Assembly: GCF_040581485.1 (NCBI RefSeq)
Contig: NC_090132.1
Coordinates: forward strand, 2,305,001 to 2,369,000
Direction of reading: 5' to 3'
Origin: Linepithema humile
Taxonomy: Eukaryota; Arthropoda; Insecta; Hymenoptera; Formicidae
DNA: 64,000 nucleotides
The translations under genes were made by a program, and so were the position numbers. Shown here one piece after another: positions 62,276 to 64,000 of this stretch. The notes under the pieces are model-generated. The model had not been told where the DNA came from, ran no database searches, and was given only the letters and a program-made list of their open reading frames with translations. The first letter of the stretch is position 1. Each line of letters starts with the position of its first letter.

Positions 62276-64000
62276 TTATTCGTATAAACACGCTCTCCAC
62301 GCTCTTCCTTTTAAAACAAAACAATTGAACAATATTTGTGCTCCTCTTCCCGTTTTCTTAAATCTCCCTGTTTTCGTAATACTACGTTTTTATCCCTTCC
62401 CTCCACGTATCCCTCCCACATCCACGGCAGGATTTCTTTGCCGTGAATTAACATTAAGATTGTCTTCAAGGACCTCAATATTTGCGTCACACGTATGACA
62501 GATGCGTTATTAATTCTACCGATTCATAGCGCCGCGTATGCAGCATCGATAAATCTTCCGCGATATACGCAGACTACAAAAAATTATTATGTCCATATTT
62601 TTATGTCACTTTAATTTCTTGAATTGTAAATGACAGGCATATATATATATTACAAAAGTTTTTCATTTTTACACGCAAAACTTCTTTTGCGTCTATTATT
62701 GAACAAGAATTATTATCGAAAATTTCATCCTAAGATGGAGTTCCAGAAACTTCGTCCTAAGTTTGCTCAAACTTACATATAGTAAAAAGGAACACGAACT
62801 AATATCGATATTAAAACGCAACTTGAAGAAATGTCCATATATATAAGTATCGTGATTCGATATAATTTTTCAGATATTTCTAAATTTCGATGCTTTGTTT
62901 TATGCATGCACACGTATCAGCATTTATATAGTATTTCTGTATTTTCAAATTAATTTCCATTTGAATAATATATATTTATTATTTCAGATTAATTCGATAT
63001 TTATGTATTTAATAAATACCACTGAAAAAATGATGAACAAAACTGTCAAAGCTATTCATAAGTAAAGAGACGCGTAAAATATTGCAATCGCTAGAACCAA
63101 ACGATACGTACATTTTTCGACACAGAACACACGTGTGTGTGTGTGTGTGTGTGTGTGTCTTTAATATATCTTCGCTTATTTGTTGTCTTTTTTTTGGGAG
63201 GGGAGGGGAAGGCACGTCCATTTTACAATATATCGTTCTTTCTCTATAAACAAAATAAGATCTTTTTATCTCTGATGTCATCATTATATCTTTCATACTT
63301 GATGTGTTGTAGTAGTTGTTATCGCCATTAACATTTTTCTCTATCGGCAAGTTTTAGTATTATTGTTGCTGCTGCTATTGTCGCTCCTGCTACTATTGCC
63401 TTTACTATCACACTCTCTACTTGTGACCGTTACTATCATTTTATATATTAATTACCGTCATCGCCTCTATCGTTGACATCACAAATACACCCTTCTTTTC
63501 CATCGAAAGTCAGTCGATACGCCGGAAGTAAGTGGTACATTTACTTTTACAACTCGGAGAAAGGTATGTGCGGACATTTCGTCGCTTGTTAAGCTCGTTC
63601 GGTATTTATTTTACTTTTTCATCTTATCGCGCGTCGTTTCTATTTCATATATTCGCTATCTCATTATAAATTATAATAAGTACATATCAAGCGTAATTTA
63701 TTGCCTTATCGATCATTTCTAGATTTCTTCTTTAGTTCCAAGTGCAGCATTCGATCGAACAATAAGACGAATGCTGAATTACCATATTGAAAATTGAGTC
63801 GCTTATAATATTCTCATGTGTTTGCATTTCAATACTTAATTTCTCGATGACAATGAACAATTAGAGCGACGATGTTCGCCTATTTTGGATTGATCGCTAT
63901 CGAACTTTTCGTTATCGCGAAGAACGAAATCTTCGAGAGGCACACTCGAGATATATATCATTTTACAAACTAACGTACAGTTGTAGGTAAAAATAGAGTG
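62276..64000. other. Downstream flank, no gene recognised
   Basis: AT-rich sequence with a GT microsatellite and a degenerate CTG/CTA-rich patch near 63.36-63.41 kb. It may be intergenic, or an intron leading to further br finger exons beyond the window. Confidence 0.5.
63131..63158. repeat. (GT)n microsatellite
   Basis: About 14 GT units downstream of the last polyadenylation signal. Confidence 0.9.

Overview
The window looks like insect nuclear DNA, most likely from a hymenopteran and plausibly an ant. Coding exons are short and separated by large introns with GT-AG borders. AT-rich DNA alternates with CpG-rich and GA/CT-rich blocks, and there are many microsatellites. The recognised protein belongs to the insect-type BTB zinc-finger family. 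The order-level call is an inference; no species-diagnostic gene is present.

The only gene I can support is a plus-strand orthologue of the ecdysone-response transcription factor Broad (Broad-Complex, br). Its shared core is four exons: 43425-43610 (start, first part of the BTB domain), 44050-44241 (rest of BTB), 45137-45737 (low-complexity linker) and a 48-nt exon at 46367-46414. The core ends in phase 1 and can be joined to either of two terminal exons, each carrying a pair of C2H2 zinc fingers and its own stop codon and polyadenylation signal: 56736-57415 (568-aa product) and 60965-61320 (460-aa product, glutamine-rich tail). The joins were checked by hand: both give uninterrupted frames, with 1707 and 1383 nt including the stop. 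This is the known Broad arrangement of one BTB core with alternative zinc-finger pairs.

The first ~43 kb contains no recognisable coding sequence. It shows GC-rich islands at about 1.0-1.6, 2.9-4.0, 5.0-6.0, 6.5-6.8, 7.4-7.7 and 9.3-9.9 kb. Two larger CpG/GA-rich blocks lie at about 20.5-25.6 kb and 35.2-41.5 kb and have plausible splice donors. Because the first coding exon begins with a splice acceptor and only 17 nt of 5' UTR, the promoter(s) and noncoding first exon(s) must lie upstream, and these two blocks are the best candidates. The rest is intron or flank with simple repeats.

Mobile-element traces sit inside the locus. There are two copies of a palindromic MITE with TA flanks (31572-31753, well preserved; 44484-44644, decayed, inside a coding intron) and a separate 474-bp terminal-inverted-repeat element (47387-47860) in the large intron before the zinc-finger exons. 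I found no convincing tRNA, rRNA, miRNA, CRISPR array or second protein-coding gene on either strand.
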